NCBI RefSeq assembly: GCF_000314005.1
Contig: NZ_JH980292.1
Span: 3,446,121 to 3,510,120 of the forward strand
Direction of reading: 5' to 3'
Source of the DNA: Spirulina subsalsa PCC 9445
Lineage (GTDB): Bacteria; Cyanobacteriota; Cyanobacteriia; Cyanobacteriales; Spirulinaceae
DNA: 64,000 bases
The notes beneath the pieces were generated by a model. It saw nothing but the letters and a program-made list of their open reading frames with translations, searched no databases and was not told where the DNA came from. The position numbers and the translations under genes are program-made. Shown in pieces: positions 44,795 through 53,203 of this stretch (its first letter is position 1; every line of letters starts with the position of its first letter).

Positions 44795-45499
44795 ATGGTA
44801 GCTATCCAAAATCCAACGACTCAAGCCCCCTTCCTCGCTCAACTTGACGCTATCCTCGAACAAAACCACCTCCTCAAGCACCCCTTCTATCAACTCTGGA
44901 ACGAAGGAAAATTAACCTTGACAATGCTGCAAGAGTATGCTAAGGAATACTACTGGCAAGTTCACAACTTCCCCACCTACGTCAGCGCCACCCACGCCGC
45001 TTGTGATGACCTGAACATCCGCAAAATGCTGTTAGAGAACTTGATGGAAGAAGAAGGCGACAGCGTCAACCACCCTGAACTGTGGCTGCGCTTTGCCGAA
45101 GGCTTAGGGGTAAACCGGGAAGACGTTTTAAACCATGACTATCTCCCCCAAACCCAAGACTCCATCAAACAACTGAAAACCCTCGCCCGTAGCGAGAACC
45201 CCGCCGAAGGTTTAGCCGCCCTCTATGCCTACGAAGCCCAAATTCCCGAAGTCTCCACCACCAAAATTGCGGGACTGAAAGAATACTACGACATTGAGGC
45301 TCCCGAAGCCTTGTCCTTCTTCAGCGTCCACGAAAAAGCCGACGAAATCCACAGTCAAGTCACTCGGGAAGCCCTCACCCAACTTTGTCAAACTCCCGAA
45401 GAGCAACAAGCCGCCCTTAACGCCGCCCAATCCGCCGTTAATGCCTTAAACTTGTTACTCGACGGCGTTTATGAAACCTACTGCCAAGCCCCCGCTTAA
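44795..45499 (+). CDS. CADD-like haem-oxygenase-fold diiron protein (putative folate/pABA synthesis)
   Basis: A 234-residue all-helical protein of the TenA/PqqC superfamily. Metal ligands fit the CADD group: glutamate and histidine in ENLMEEEGDSVNHPE, glutamate in YAYEAQIPE, and HEKADEIH (HxxxDxxH). In Chlamydia, CADD makes para-aminobenzoate from its own tyrosine; cyanobacterial relatives are thought to do the same or to act in folate metabolism. ATG 44795 (MVAIQNPTTQ) is preferred to 44750. A strong hairpin lies in the downstream gap. Confidence 0.85.
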   Translation: MVAIQNPTTQAPFLAQLDAILEQNHLLKHPFYQLWNEGKLTLTMLQEYAKEYYWQVHNFPTYVSATHAACDDLNIRKMLLENLMEEEGDSVNHPELWLRFAEGLGVNREDVLNHDYLPQTQDSIKQLKTLARSENPAEGLAALYAYEAQIPEVSTTKIAGLKEYYDIEAPEALSFFSVHEKADEIHSQVTREALTQLCQTPEEQQAALNAAQSAVNALNLLLDGVYETYCQAPA

Positions 45500-45612
45500 G
45501 CCGTTGATACCATGATTTTAGGTTGGGTGGAGCGATCGCGAAACCCAACAAAAGAACAGGGAACAGGCAGGAGGGAATAATGATCAACTCCCCCTCTCCC
45601 TGTCTTCTTGAA

Positions 45613-45670
45613 CAAAATTAGCGACGCACTCCGCCACCTCGGGCCCTCGCAGGTGGCGGAGCATTCATTC
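45613..45670 (-). ncRNA. Hairpin family A, copy 3
   Basis: On the minus strand GAATGAATGCTC leads into CTCCGCCACCT paired with AGGTGGCGGAG (45629-45639/45651-45661), then GTGCGTCGCTAATTTTG. Flanks match copy 1 while the stem differs but still pairs. It may also act as a terminator between the converging genes. Confidence 0.5.
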
Positions 45671-45706
45671 AAGGCCAATCACCAGACAAAGGGGATCTTG
45701 TTGACT

Positions 45707-46528
45707 TCAGTGAAAGAGACGGGGGTAGATCGTCCGCCAGGCGAGGACAATTGAGGCGATCGCCCACCCCACTAACCCCAACAATGCCCAAGGCCAATGG
45801 TTGGGTAAACCCAAGGGCCAGCGGAGCAGATCCACTAATACCGATAACGGTAAAAGACCCGCCACCTCCAACAAGGGGGAAGGCAATGTTTGACGGGGGA
45901 AATAGGTTCCGCAGAGCGTAAACATCGGCACAATTAAGAGATAGATAGGTACATTGATTTGATCAATCGTGCGCACCAACCCCGCCGTCAGTAAACCTGC
46001 CCCGGCAAAGGCCACACTCCCCAATAGCAAGAGCGGAATCGACAACACCAATGTTGTAATCGACATTAAGCCCCAAAGGATCGCCAGTAACCCCGTGGCT
46101 AGGGCGGCAATCATGCCCTTGGTTGCCGCCCACAACAATTCACCCGTAAACACCTCACTAAAGGTTAACGGGGTGGTGAGGATGGCGTGCCAAGTTTTTT
46201 GATAGTCCAAACGTAGATAACTGGCATAGGCTCCCTCACTGTAGGACTGGAAAAGCACACCAATGCCCATCATCCCCGGTGCGAGGAAGCGGAGATAATC
46301 TACCGTTGTGCCATAGTAGGAAATTTCTCCCACGAGGGGCGTTAAGCCATAGCCAAAGGCCACCAGATAAATTAACGGCTCCGATAAGGGGGGTAAACTA
46401 TTCACAAGCCAAGTGGCTTGATAAACGCGGGCGTTGCGTTGCCAAGCGGCATAGACCCCCCAAGGGGTGATCGGGGCTTGACTCTGTGGCTCTTGGGTCG
46501 GGGTAAATGGAGTAAAATCAGTTTTCAT
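45707..46528 (-). CDS. ABC-2 type exporter permease (NodJ-like)
   Basis: A 273-residue integral membrane protein with six predicted helices and the ABC-2 permease pattern, including WLVNSLPPLSEPLIYLVAFGYGL and FLAPGMMGIGVLFQS. It pairs with the ATPase just upstream; the start codon at 46528 lies inside the ATPase 3' end, giving an 11-base overlap and likely translational coupling. NodIJ-type pairs export lipo-oligosaccharides or other lipophilic molecules. The cargo here is unknown. Confidence 0.88.
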   Translation of the reverse strand: MKTDFTPFTPTQEPQSQAPITPWGVYAAWQRNARVYQATWLVNSLPPLSEPLIYLVAFGYGLTPLVGEISYYGTTVDYLRFLAPGMMGIGVLFQSYSEGAYASYLRLDYQKTWHAILTTPLTFSEVFTGELLWAATKGMIAALATGLLAILWGLMSITTLVLSIPLLLLGSVAFAGAGLLTAGLVRTIDQINVPIYLLIVPMFTLCGTYFPRQTLPSPLLEVAGLLPLSVLVDLLRWPLGLPNHWPWALLGLVGWAIASIVLAWRTIYPRLFH

Positions 46529-47441
46529 CGAGACTATGACCCGTAAGGCGTAAAAAGACATCTTCAAGGTTGGCGCGGCGACGACTCAGACCAGCAGGAT
46601 GGCGATCGCTGAGATATTCCCAAAGTTCATCGCCGCGTTTGGGAGGAACGGCGATCAGGTAATGCACCCCCACCAGCCGCCCCCAGGTTTGAAATTGGGT
46701 GAGCAGGGGGTGTAATTGCTCTTCTTTCATCCCATCCACTTCAATCACCTCCTCCCCAATGGTGCTGTGGATTAAGTCTAGGGGGGTGCCACTGTTGATC
46801 ACTTGACCTTTTTGTAAAAGGAGGAGGCGATCGCACAATCGCTGTGCTTCATCCATGTAGTGGGTCGTGAGCAACACCCCACAGCCCGCCTGCTTGAGTT
46901 CCGTCACCAATCGCCAAAAATCTTGGCGGGCATCGGGATCAAGACCCGTCGTCGGTTCATCCAAAAAGACGAGACGAGGACGGTTAATTAAAGCCCGGGC
47001 CAAAACGAGGCGGCGTTTTAGCCCCCCCGATAGCTGATCTACCCGATGGCGGGCATAATCCCCTAAACCCACTTGTTCTAAGAGTTCACTGGCTCGCTGT
47101 TGAGCCGCCCGGCCGGTAATGCCGTAGAAACTGGCAAAGTAGCGGAGATTATCAAACACAGAAAAATCAGGATCTAGGTTGTCCTCTTGGGTGACAACTC
47201 CCATGATTTGGCGAGCGCGGCGGCCTTGGCTGCGCACATTGAACCCGTCCACCGTCACCTGGCCTCGACTGGGAATCACTGCCCCGTAGAGCATTCCAAC
47301 GGTGGTGGTTTTTCCGGCTCCATTGGCTCCGAGGAATCCCAACACCTCCCCGGCCGCTAGGCTAAAGCTCACCCCCCGGACAACGGAGCGATCGCCATAG
47401 GTTTTCCAAAGATCATCAGCCTGTAAGACCATAACACTCAT
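46518..47441 (-). CDS. ABC exporter ATP-binding protein (NodI-like)
   Basis: A 307-residue ATPase with Walker A GANGAGKTTT, Q-loop GVVTQEDNLDP, signature LSGGLKRRL, Walker B LVFLDEPTTGLDPD and the switch histidine in TTHYMDEA. It has the C-terminal extension typical of NodI/DrrA proteins (VFLRLTGHSL near the end). It drives the adjacent permease. The start is uncertain among three methionines within 10 residues; I use 47441. Confidence 0.92.
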   Translation of the reverse strand: MSVMVLQADDLWKTYGDRSVVRGVSFSLAAGEVLGFLGANGAGKTTTVGMLYGAVIPSRGQVTVDGFNVRSQGRRARQIMGVVTQEDNLDPDFSVFDNLRYFASFYGITGRAAQQRASELLEQVGLGDYARHRVDQLSGGLKRRLVLARALINRPRLVFLDEPTTGLDPDARQDFWRLVTELKQAGCGVLLTTHYMDEAQRLCDRLLLLQKGQVINSGTPLDLIHSTIGEEVIEVDGMKEEQLHPLLTQFQTWGRLVGVHYLIAVPPKRGDELWEYLSDRHPAGLSRRRANLEDVFLRLTGHSLDEN

Positions 47442-47603
47442 CAGAATTATTGTGTAATACAAGATATACTACAAAATAATTTCTTTAGCAACTACGATGA
47501 GCCTAGCTATGGCACGCAATCTAGAGGAACTAACACAGTGGGAGAAATCGGACTTGTCCTTCCCATTCCCCCTCAAGGCTACATTCGGCAATCAAATTGA
47601 CAC

Positions 47604-47625
47604 TCCCGTCGCTAAAAGCGAGGGA
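47604..47625 (-). ncRNA. Right-end hairpin of tnpB copy 3
   Basis: TCCCGTCGC, loop TAAAA, GCGAGGGA folds into a stem of eight pairs beginning 8 bases beyond the tnpB stop on the minus strand. GAATCCCTCGC is a common cyanobacterial IS605 right-end shape. Candidate guide-RNA 3' end. Confidence 0.5.
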
Positions 47626-47633
47626 TTCTTGGT

Positions 47634-48842
47634 TCACCGAGTTTCCTTAACTTGACAGGACGTATCCAACCAAGCCAGAGGGAATCTCTCCCCAAGCGTA
47701 TAAGTTTCGGTGTGTCCCACCGTACTTAGTCCTCTTTTCAAAATGTTGATAGCAGCATTAACATCTCTATCTTCCGTATAACCACAATGGGGACAAACAT
47801 GGGTTCTTGTAGATAGGAATTTAGACACTTTTTGACCACAGTTAGAACAGTTTTGACTCGTGTTATGGGGCGGCACTGCTACCGTAGCCTTACCATATTT
47901 AAAGCCAAAATACTCTAGCCATTGACGAAACGTTGACCAAGCTGCATCATTAATAGATTTAGCTAGTCTAGAGTTTTTTACCATGCCTTTGACATTTAAG
48001 TTTTCGTAGGCGATGAAATCGTTAGATTTAATGACGCGCAATGCCTCTTTTTCAGCAAAGCCTCTACGTTGCCTACTTATTCTTAAATGTTTTCTAGCAT
48101 ATCTCTTTCTAGCCTTTTGATAGTTGTTTGATTGGGGTTGACCTTTCTTAAACTTTTTAGATTTCTGCCGATTCAGACGGTTTAATCTTTTTTCGGCCTG
48201 GCGATAGTATTGTGGTATCTCTACTGTTTCACCATCACTGTTCCCATAGAACACTTTTAAGCCTACATCCAATCCTACACATCTTTTAGTCGGTTCTAGC
48301 GGTTTAGCGTATTCCCGAATATCAACGTTTAGACAGAATTGGACATAGTAACCATCCGCTCGTTTAATAATCCTAACTCGTTTAATTTGGTCTAAAGGAT
48401 AAAAGTTCAGGTCTCTAGTTCCTTTTAGTTTAACCGTCCCGATGTTTTTCTTGTCTGTGAAAGTGATTTTTTTCTGGTCCTCTGATAGTTTCCAACCAGA
48501 GTGTTTATATTCTACAGAACGGTTATTCTTTTGGAATTTAGGATAACCTTTTTTCCCTTTAACCTTTTTCTTACAATTGTCATAGAAACGAGCAATAGCA
48601 GACCAGGCTCGTTCAGCAGATGCTTGTCTGGCTGTAGAATTTAGAGTATCAACAAACTTGAACTGTTTGGCAAGAACTGCACAGTATTTATTGAGAGAAT
48701 ATTTGTCTACTTTGTCTTCTCTCTTGGCATCCATCCAAAGCTTTAACGCTTTGTTTCTGATGAATTGTACTGTACGAACAGCTTCGTCTATAGCCAATGC
48801 CTGATCAGGCTTAAGCACAGCTTTCATCTCTAAGACAATCAT
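47634..48842 (-). CDS. tnpB: TnpB-type RNA-guided endonuclease (copy 3)
   Basis: A 402-residue TnpB. RuvC residues are intact in GLDVGLKVF, AYENLNVKGM and DRDVNAAIN; the zinc ribbon is CSNC and CPHC. It lacks a neighbouring tnpA. The start ATG lies about 50 bases from TATGCTATGCTATATAGC, a possible promoter. It is about 450 bases from the DGR-side rearranged region, and its insertion may have truncated the gene fragment at 49030-49132. Confidence 0.95.
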   Translation of the reverse strand: MIVLEMKAVLKPDQALAIDEAVRTVQFIRNKALKLWMDAKREDKVDKYSLNKYCAVLAKQFKFVDTLNSTARQASAERAWSAIARFYDNCKKKVKGKKGYPKFQKNNRSVEYKHSGWKLSEDQKKITFTDKKNIGTVKLKGTRDLNFYPLDQIKRVRIIKRADGYYVQFCLNVDIREYAKPLEPTKRCVGLDVGLKVFYGNSDGETVEIPQYYRQAEKRLNRLNRQKSKKFKKGQPQSNNYQKARKRYARKHLRISRQRRGFAEKEALRVIKSNDFIAYENLNVKGMVKNSRLAKSINDAAWSTFRQWLEYFGFKYGKATVAVPPHNTSQNCSNCGQKVSKFLSTRTHVCPHCGYTEDRDVNAAINILKRGLSTVGHTETYTLGERFPLAWLDTSCQVKETR

Positions 48843-48953
48843 TGTTTCTCGACCCCAAACAACTATTTGTATGCTATGCTATATAGCACAAATTGTCAAG
48901 GTTTGAGTCGTGCTTTGTGTCACTGAGCCTGTCGAAGTGCTGTTTCTATACGG

Positions 48954-49021
48954 GTCGGGGTTTCATCCCGTCGGTGTTCGTGAAACGTTGCGCAGCTCTC
49001 CCCGAGGGTCTTCACCCCGAC
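48954..49021 (+). ncRNA. Hairpin family B, copy 2
   Basis: GTCGGGGT (48954-48961) pairs with ACCCCGAC (49014-49021). TTTCATC, TCGGT and GTCTTCA are shared in order with 17195-17240, although the outer stem sequence differs. Confidence 0.45.
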
Positions 49022-49029
49022 ATTCTCGA

Positions 49030-49132
49030 TAATTTCCTCAATGGCCAAGCCGACAGGAACACGACGATTCACCTCGAACAATCCAGGCATGGATAATCCA
49101 GCTTCGATGCGTTGGTAGGCAAAGGTAATCAT
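49030..49132 (-). pseudogene. N-terminal fragment of a conserved hypothetical protein
   Basis: The minus strand from ATG 49132 reads ITFAYQRIEAGLSMPGLFEV and NRRVPVGLAIEEI, which has the look of a conserved cyanobacterial protein region. After that it runs into the family B hairpin sequence. I cannot name the family, and the piece is too short to be functional. Confidence 0.4.
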
Positions 49133-49210
49133 CGTAGCAACTTCGCCTGCTGTTGACGTTCTGCTAGATTAGCTCTGCTCAGTAACGCCCCCCAGAGCCT
49201 CTAATTCCAT

Positions 49211-49312
49211 TGCCAAAGCCTATCAAAAACCCAGTTTCTGCCACAGGCGAAAAATTGTACAATACCATTACACCCCTCACCCCGTCTCTGCCCTATGTTT
49301 TGGCCCAACGGA
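49211..49312 (+). repeat. First of three copies of a kinase-gene leader
   Basis: The same approximately 100-base sequence, from TGCCAAAGCCTATCAA to the ATG and first codons of a kinase (MFW.NGH), occurs at 49211, 51602 and 56235. It includes TTGTACAATACC, a likely extended -10 box about 32 bases before the start. Confidence 0.85.
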
Positions 49313-49573
49313 CACCAATTGCAAAACGGCAAACTGCGAATTGACCAAGTTCTGGGTCAAGGGGGCTTCGGTATCACCTACAAAGCCATCCATCGCGGCT
49401 TTAACGCTCCCGTGGTGATTAAAACCCCCAACGCCTATCTCCGCAATGACCCAGACTACCCCAAATATGTGAAGCGGTTCATCCGGGAAGCCCAGACTTT
49501 AGCCCAGTTAGAACAAAATCCTCACCCCAATATGGTAATGTGCTATGCGTCACTGTCTGAATCCTGCCTGTAG
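49295..49573 (+). pseudogene. Truncated Ser/Thr kinase N-terminus
   Basis: The first 80 codons are nearly identical to the kinase at 56319 (MFWPNGHQLQNGKLRIDQVL, GQGGFGITYKAIHRG, VVIKTPNAYL). The match ends at 49534 within the sequence encoding NPHPN; the frame then runs 12 unrelated codons and stops. The complete kinase-FGE gene begins at 49545, inside this frame. The remnant therefore supplies promoter and leader to the following gene after a recombination event. Confidence 0.85.
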
Positions 49574-51347
49574 TCAGCCAAACCCCGACGGTCACAAGTT
49601 TTGTCAAAAATGCGGTAATCCCTTGTTACTACGGGGGCGATATTGGGCGAAGGAGGTGATCGGTCAGGGGGGATTTGGGCGAACGTTTTTGGCGGTGGAT
49701 GAAGATAAACCCTCGAAGCCATTTTGTGTGATTAAGCAACTTTTTCCCCAAGATCCGTCAACGTTCACCAAGGCATTAGAACTGTTTGAACAAGAGGCGC
49801 AACAATTGGAAATTTTGGGGAAACATCCGCAAATTCCGGAGTTATTCGCGCATTTTGTTGAAAAGAATCAGTCTTATTTAGTTCAAGAGTTTATCAAAGG
49901 AATCACGCTTAAGGAAGAATTGGAAAATCAGGGGGTCTTTTCAGAGCAGAAGATTCGGGCTGTGTTGGGGGATTTACTGAATATTTTGGCGTTTGTTCAT
50001 CAGAAGAATGTGATTCACCGGGATATTAAGCCAGAAAATATTATCCGTCGCCAAGGGGATCAAAAGTTGGTTTTAGTGGATTTTGGGGCGGCGAAGGTGT
50101 TGCAGCAGGTACAGCGCACTGTTACGGGTACGGTGATTGGTTCGGTGGAATATTGTGCGCCGGAGCAAGGTATAGGGAAAGCGCGACTCAATAGTGATCT
50201 GTACGGTTTAGGGGCGACTTGTTTGCATTTACTGACCCAGACGAGTCCTTTTGATTTATATTCAGTGCATGATGGGGAATGGGTGTGGCGGGATTATTTA
50301 AATGGCAATCGGGTTAGTGATGATTTGGGGAAAATTTTAGATCGACTGGTTGAGCCAGCATCAAAAAAACGTTATCAATCTACAACGGAGGTTTTAGCGG
50401 ATCTCCAGTCTGTGGCGAAAACCTCCTCTGCTGCAAAATCCTCACCTGTTCCTCAACACATTCAAATCTACCAGTACGAGATCATCACGCTGAATGAGCA
50501 GGGGAGAATTGCCCAACGGCAAAAGGGACAAAATCAGGGCTATTTGGAAAATACCAAGGGATTAAACCTAGAAATGGTGATGATTCCGGCGGGGGAATTT
50601 AGGATGGGCGCACCGGAAAATGAGGCGGGGCGATCTGATGATGAAGGCCCCCAGCATCGGGTGATGGTGCCGGAATTTTTCATGAGTCGCACCGCTATCA
50701 CCCAGGCACAATGGCAGATTGTCGCCCAACTGCCCCAAGTGGTGCGCTCTCTGAATCCTAATCCCGCTAATTTCAAAGGCAAAAACAATCCTGTGGAACG
50801 GGTGAGTTGGGAAGACTGTATCGAGTTCTGTCTAAGGTTAAGCCAAGCCAGTGGTAAGCTCTACCGTCTGCCCAGTGAGGCCGAATGGGAATACGCCTGT
50901 CGAGGGGGAACAACGACCCCTTTCCACTTTGGCCCCACCCTCTCCCCCCAAGTTGCCAACTATGACGGCAACTACACCTATGGCAAGGGGAAGAAAGGGG
51001 AATATCGCAAAAAAACGATCCCGGTGGGGAGTTTAAACGCGCCCAATGCTTGGGGACTCCATGATATGCACGGGAATGTGTGGGAGTGGTGTTTAGATGA
51101 TTGGCACAGGAGTTATCAGGGCGCACCGGGGGATGGGAGAGCTTGGATAAATAATGATAATCATTCTCAAAATGATAGGGAGTGGTTAAAACGTTTATTG
51201 AATAAAAAATCAACATCAAAGCTGCTGCGTGGTGGTTATTGGAACAACTACCCGAAGTACTGCCGTTCTGCCAATCGCTACCACCGCACCCGCGGCCTCA
51301 AGTACAGGCGCATCGGTTTTCGTGTTGTCGTCCCCAGAACTCTTTGA
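49545..51347 (+). CDS. Zinc ribbon-Ser/Thr kinase-FGE fusion, DGR target protein 1
   Basis: A 600-residue protein. Residues 4-23 form a zinc ribbon (CLNPAC, CQKC). A complete Hanks-type kinase follows (about 30-290): GQGGFG loop, CVIK lysine, HRDIKPEN near 157, VDFGAAK. After a linker comes a formylglycine-generating-enzyme-like (C-type lectin fold) domain (about 330-600): MIPAGEFRMG, RLPSEAEWEYACRGG, GLHDMHGNVWEW. The last 42 codons contain VR1, which matches the TR at 59681 except almost solely at adenines. No signal peptide, so the variable domain is probably cytoplasmic. ATG 49545 follows a disrupted kinase fragment. Confidence 0.93.
   Translation: MRHCLNPACSQPNPDGHKFCQKCGNPLLLRGRYWAKEVIGQGGFGRTFLAVDEDKPSKPFCVIKQLFPQDPSTFTKALELFEQEAQQLEILGKHPQIPELFAHFVEKNQSYLVQEFIKGITLKEELENQGVFSEQKIRAVLGDLLNILAFVHQKNVIHRDIKPENIIRRQGDQKLVLVDFGAAKVLQQVQRTVTGTVIGSVEYCAPEQGIGKARLNSDLYGLGATCLHLLTQTSPFDLYSVHDGEWVWRDYLNGNRVSDDLGKILDRLVEPASKKRYQSTTEVLADLQSVAKTSSAAKSSPVPQHIQIYQYEIITLNEQGRIAQRQKGQNQGYLENTKGLNLEMVMIPAGEFRMGAPENEAGRSDDEGPQHRVMVPEFFMSRTAITQAQWQIVAQLPQVVRSLNPNPANFKGKNNPVERVSWEDCIEFCLRLSQASGKLYRLPSEAEWEYACRGGTTTPFHFGPTLSPQVANYDGNYTYGKGKKGEYRKKTIPVGSLNAPNAWGLHDMHGNVWEWCLDDWHRSYQGAPGDGRAWINNDNHSQNDREWLKRLLNKKSTSKLLRGGYWNNYPKYCRSANRYHRTRGLKYRRIGFRVVVPRTL
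51220..51344 (+). repeat. Variable repeat VR1 of the diversity-generating retroelement
   Basis: 125 bases aligned without gaps to the TR at 59681-59805. Inside, 13 differences are at TR adenines (for example AAC to TAC, CAC, CGC, CTC) and one is C to G at 51308. The 3' end carries CCCAGAACTC where TR has CCCAGCACTC, which suits an IMH versus IMH* distinction. Encodes the FGE C-terminus from GYWNNY to PRTL. Confidence 0.95.
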
Positions 51348-51377
51348 CCCTCTACCCTTTTTCCCTCTTTCCCTCTT

Positions 51378-51406
51378 CCCGGCACGAATGAGAAACCGGG
51401 TTTTTT
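51378..51406 (+). terminator. Terminator after DGR target 1
   Basis: CCCGG (51378-51382) pairs with CCGGG (51396-51400), followed by TTTTTT, 31 bases after the stop codon. Confidence 0.75.
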
Positions 51407-51561
51407 GCACAATGTCCACCAAAAACGAGAAACTCCCCGCAACCCGGTTTCTGGTTAGTGGGGAATCAACCGTGATGGTGGAGGGGAGAAGCGAAGCGCG
51501 CAACCCAACAAAAGCGGCCAAGTCATCACACCAGATCCCCCCACTTCTCCCCTCCTGACTT

Positions 51562-51819
51562 GGCTCTGCCCAGTAACGCCCCCCAGAGCCTCTAATTCCA
51601 TTGCCAAAGCCTATCAACAACCCAGTTTCTGCCCCAGGCGAAAAGTTGTACAATACCACTACACCCCTCACCGTGTCTCCGCCCTATGTTTTGGCTCAAC
51701 GGACACCCATTGCCAAACAGCAAATTCCGGAGTTATTGAGTTGGGACGATTGTATCGAGTTCTGTCTCCATTTAATCCAAGCGAGTGGCAAATTCTACAT
51801 TACTGATCAATGTTTTTAA
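51562..51819 (+). pseudogene. Relic fusing the kinase leader to an internal FGE fragment
   Basis: Bases 51602-51704 repeat the kinase leader and first codons. They join at once to QIPELL-like codons and then SWDDCIEFCLHLIQASGKFY, which is the middle of the FGE domain (compare SWEDCIEFCLRLSQASGKLY in the intact genes). The rest of kinase and FGE is missing. It is a rearrangement scar from a third kinase-FGE copy. Confidence 0.8.
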
Positions 51820-51961
51820 CAAAAATGTTGCGGAATTCCCCTTCCTCGCTTGCAGGGAGGGGATGGATAGCAACCCAGTAATAAACTGAGCGACAGTGAA
51901 TCCTTAGATAAAATCCTTAGATAATCTGTTATACTATTGTCGGCAAAATCGGTTCTCGATA

Positions 51962-53203
51962 ATGTATAAGGCTTACAAGTATCGTATCTATCCTACTGAC
52001 GAGCAAAAAGTATCCCTGGCTAAGGCGTTCGGATGCTGTCGTTGGTATTGGAATTTTGCCTTAGACTTGTGCCAAAAAAACTATATCGAGACGGGGAAAG
52101 GACTGTCTCGTGGATACATTCAAAGCCTGTTACCTAAACTAAAAAAGGAATATCCTTGGCTAACAGATGCCTACTCCCAATCCTTACAGGTGGTTGCCCT
52201 TAATCTTTCTACTGCCTACAAAAACTTTTTTGAGAAACGGGCGCTGTCACCCCGTTTCAAGTCAAAGCATGGTCGGCAGTCTTTAAGTTATCCTGCTAAC
52301 GTTAAGTTGGAGGGGGATTACATCAAAATACCGGGAAAAATTGGATTGATTTATTTCCGTCGTCATCGGGAACTTGAAGGGACAATCAAAACAGTTACTC
52401 TCTCCAAAAATCCTGACGGCAAATACTATGCTTCAGTGTTAGTGGATGACGGGAAGGATGCCATTAGCCCATCGGTTGAGGGCAAAGCCATTGGCATTGA
52501 TGTTGGACTAACTCATTTTGCCATTACTAGCGATGGGTCTAAGTACGATAATCCTCGCCATTTTGCCAAGCATCAGAAAAACCTAAAGCGTAAGCAACAA
52601 AAGCTATCGCGTAAACAAAAAGGGAGTAAAAATCGAGCTAAGGCGAAACAAAAAGTCGCCAAGGTTCATGGTAAGATAGCCCGATGTCGTGAGGACTTTC
52701 TACACAAACTATCCCGCAAGATAGTGAACGAAAACCAAGTGATTGCTGTAGAGAATCTGAACGTCAAAGGGATGGTAAAAAACCCTAAACTAGCCAAGGC
52801 AATTAGTGATGTGGGTTGGGGGATGTTTACCACTAGGCTGAAATACAAAGCCGAGTGGGAAGGCAAAACCTATATTGAAGTTGACCGCTTTTTTGCGTCT
52901 TCAAAAACTTGTCACGTTTGCCTTAATAGAGTGGATAGCTTACCGTTAGAAGTTAGGCAATGGGAATGTCAAAATTGTGGCACTCACCATGACCGCGATA
53001 TTAATGCAGCACAAAACATTAAAAATGAAGCCTTGCGGATATTGTCGTTGGGAACCAGCGATACGGCCTGGGGAGGGAACGTAAGACAACCTGGCAAGAT
53101 TTCGGTTTTGCTAGATGCTGTTCCCATTGAATCAGGAAGCCCCATCCTCGCGCCTAGGCAGGGTGGGGTAGTTCACTCCAGTTATCAACTTCCAACTGGA
53201 TGA
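51962..53203 (+). CDS. tnpB: TnpB-type RNA-guided endonuclease (copy 4)
   Basis: A 413-residue TnpB. RuvC residues intact in GIDVGLTHF, AVENLNVKGM and DRDINAAQN; zinc ribbon CHVC and CQNC. The reading frame continues through the right-end sequence (GAATCAGGAAGCCCC at 53129 onward), so the last 25 or so residues are probably not conserved. Its 3' end overlaps the 3' end of vapC by 50 bases on the opposite strand, which shows that the element landed at the edge of that gene. No tnpA. Confidence 0.94.
   Translation: MYKAYKYRIYPTDEQKVSLAKAFGCCRWYWNFALDLCQKNYIETGKGLSRGYIQSLLPKLKKEYPWLTDAYSQSLQVVALNLSTAYKNFFEKRALSPRFKSKHGRQSLSYPANVKLEGDYIKIPGKIGLIYFRRHRELEGTIKTVTLSKNPDGKYYASVLVDDGKDAISPSVEGKAIGIDVGLTHFAITSDGSKYDNPRHFAKHQKNLKRKQQKLSRKQKGSKNRAKAKQKVAKVHGKIARCREDFLHKLSRKIVNENQVIAVENLNVKGMVKNPKLAKAISDVGWGMFTTRLKYKAEWEGKTYIEVDRFFASSKTCHVCLNRVDSLPLEVRQWECQNCGTHHDRDINAAQNIKNEALRILSLGTSDTAWGGNVRQPGKISVLLDAVPIESGSPILAPRQGGVVHSSYQLPTG

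Noticed and set aside
50773-51219. 148-codon minus-strand ORF opposite the FGE domain of target 1
   Set aside because: The same antisense ORF occurs opposite target 2 because the two FGE sequences are alike. It is a shadow of the coding strand.
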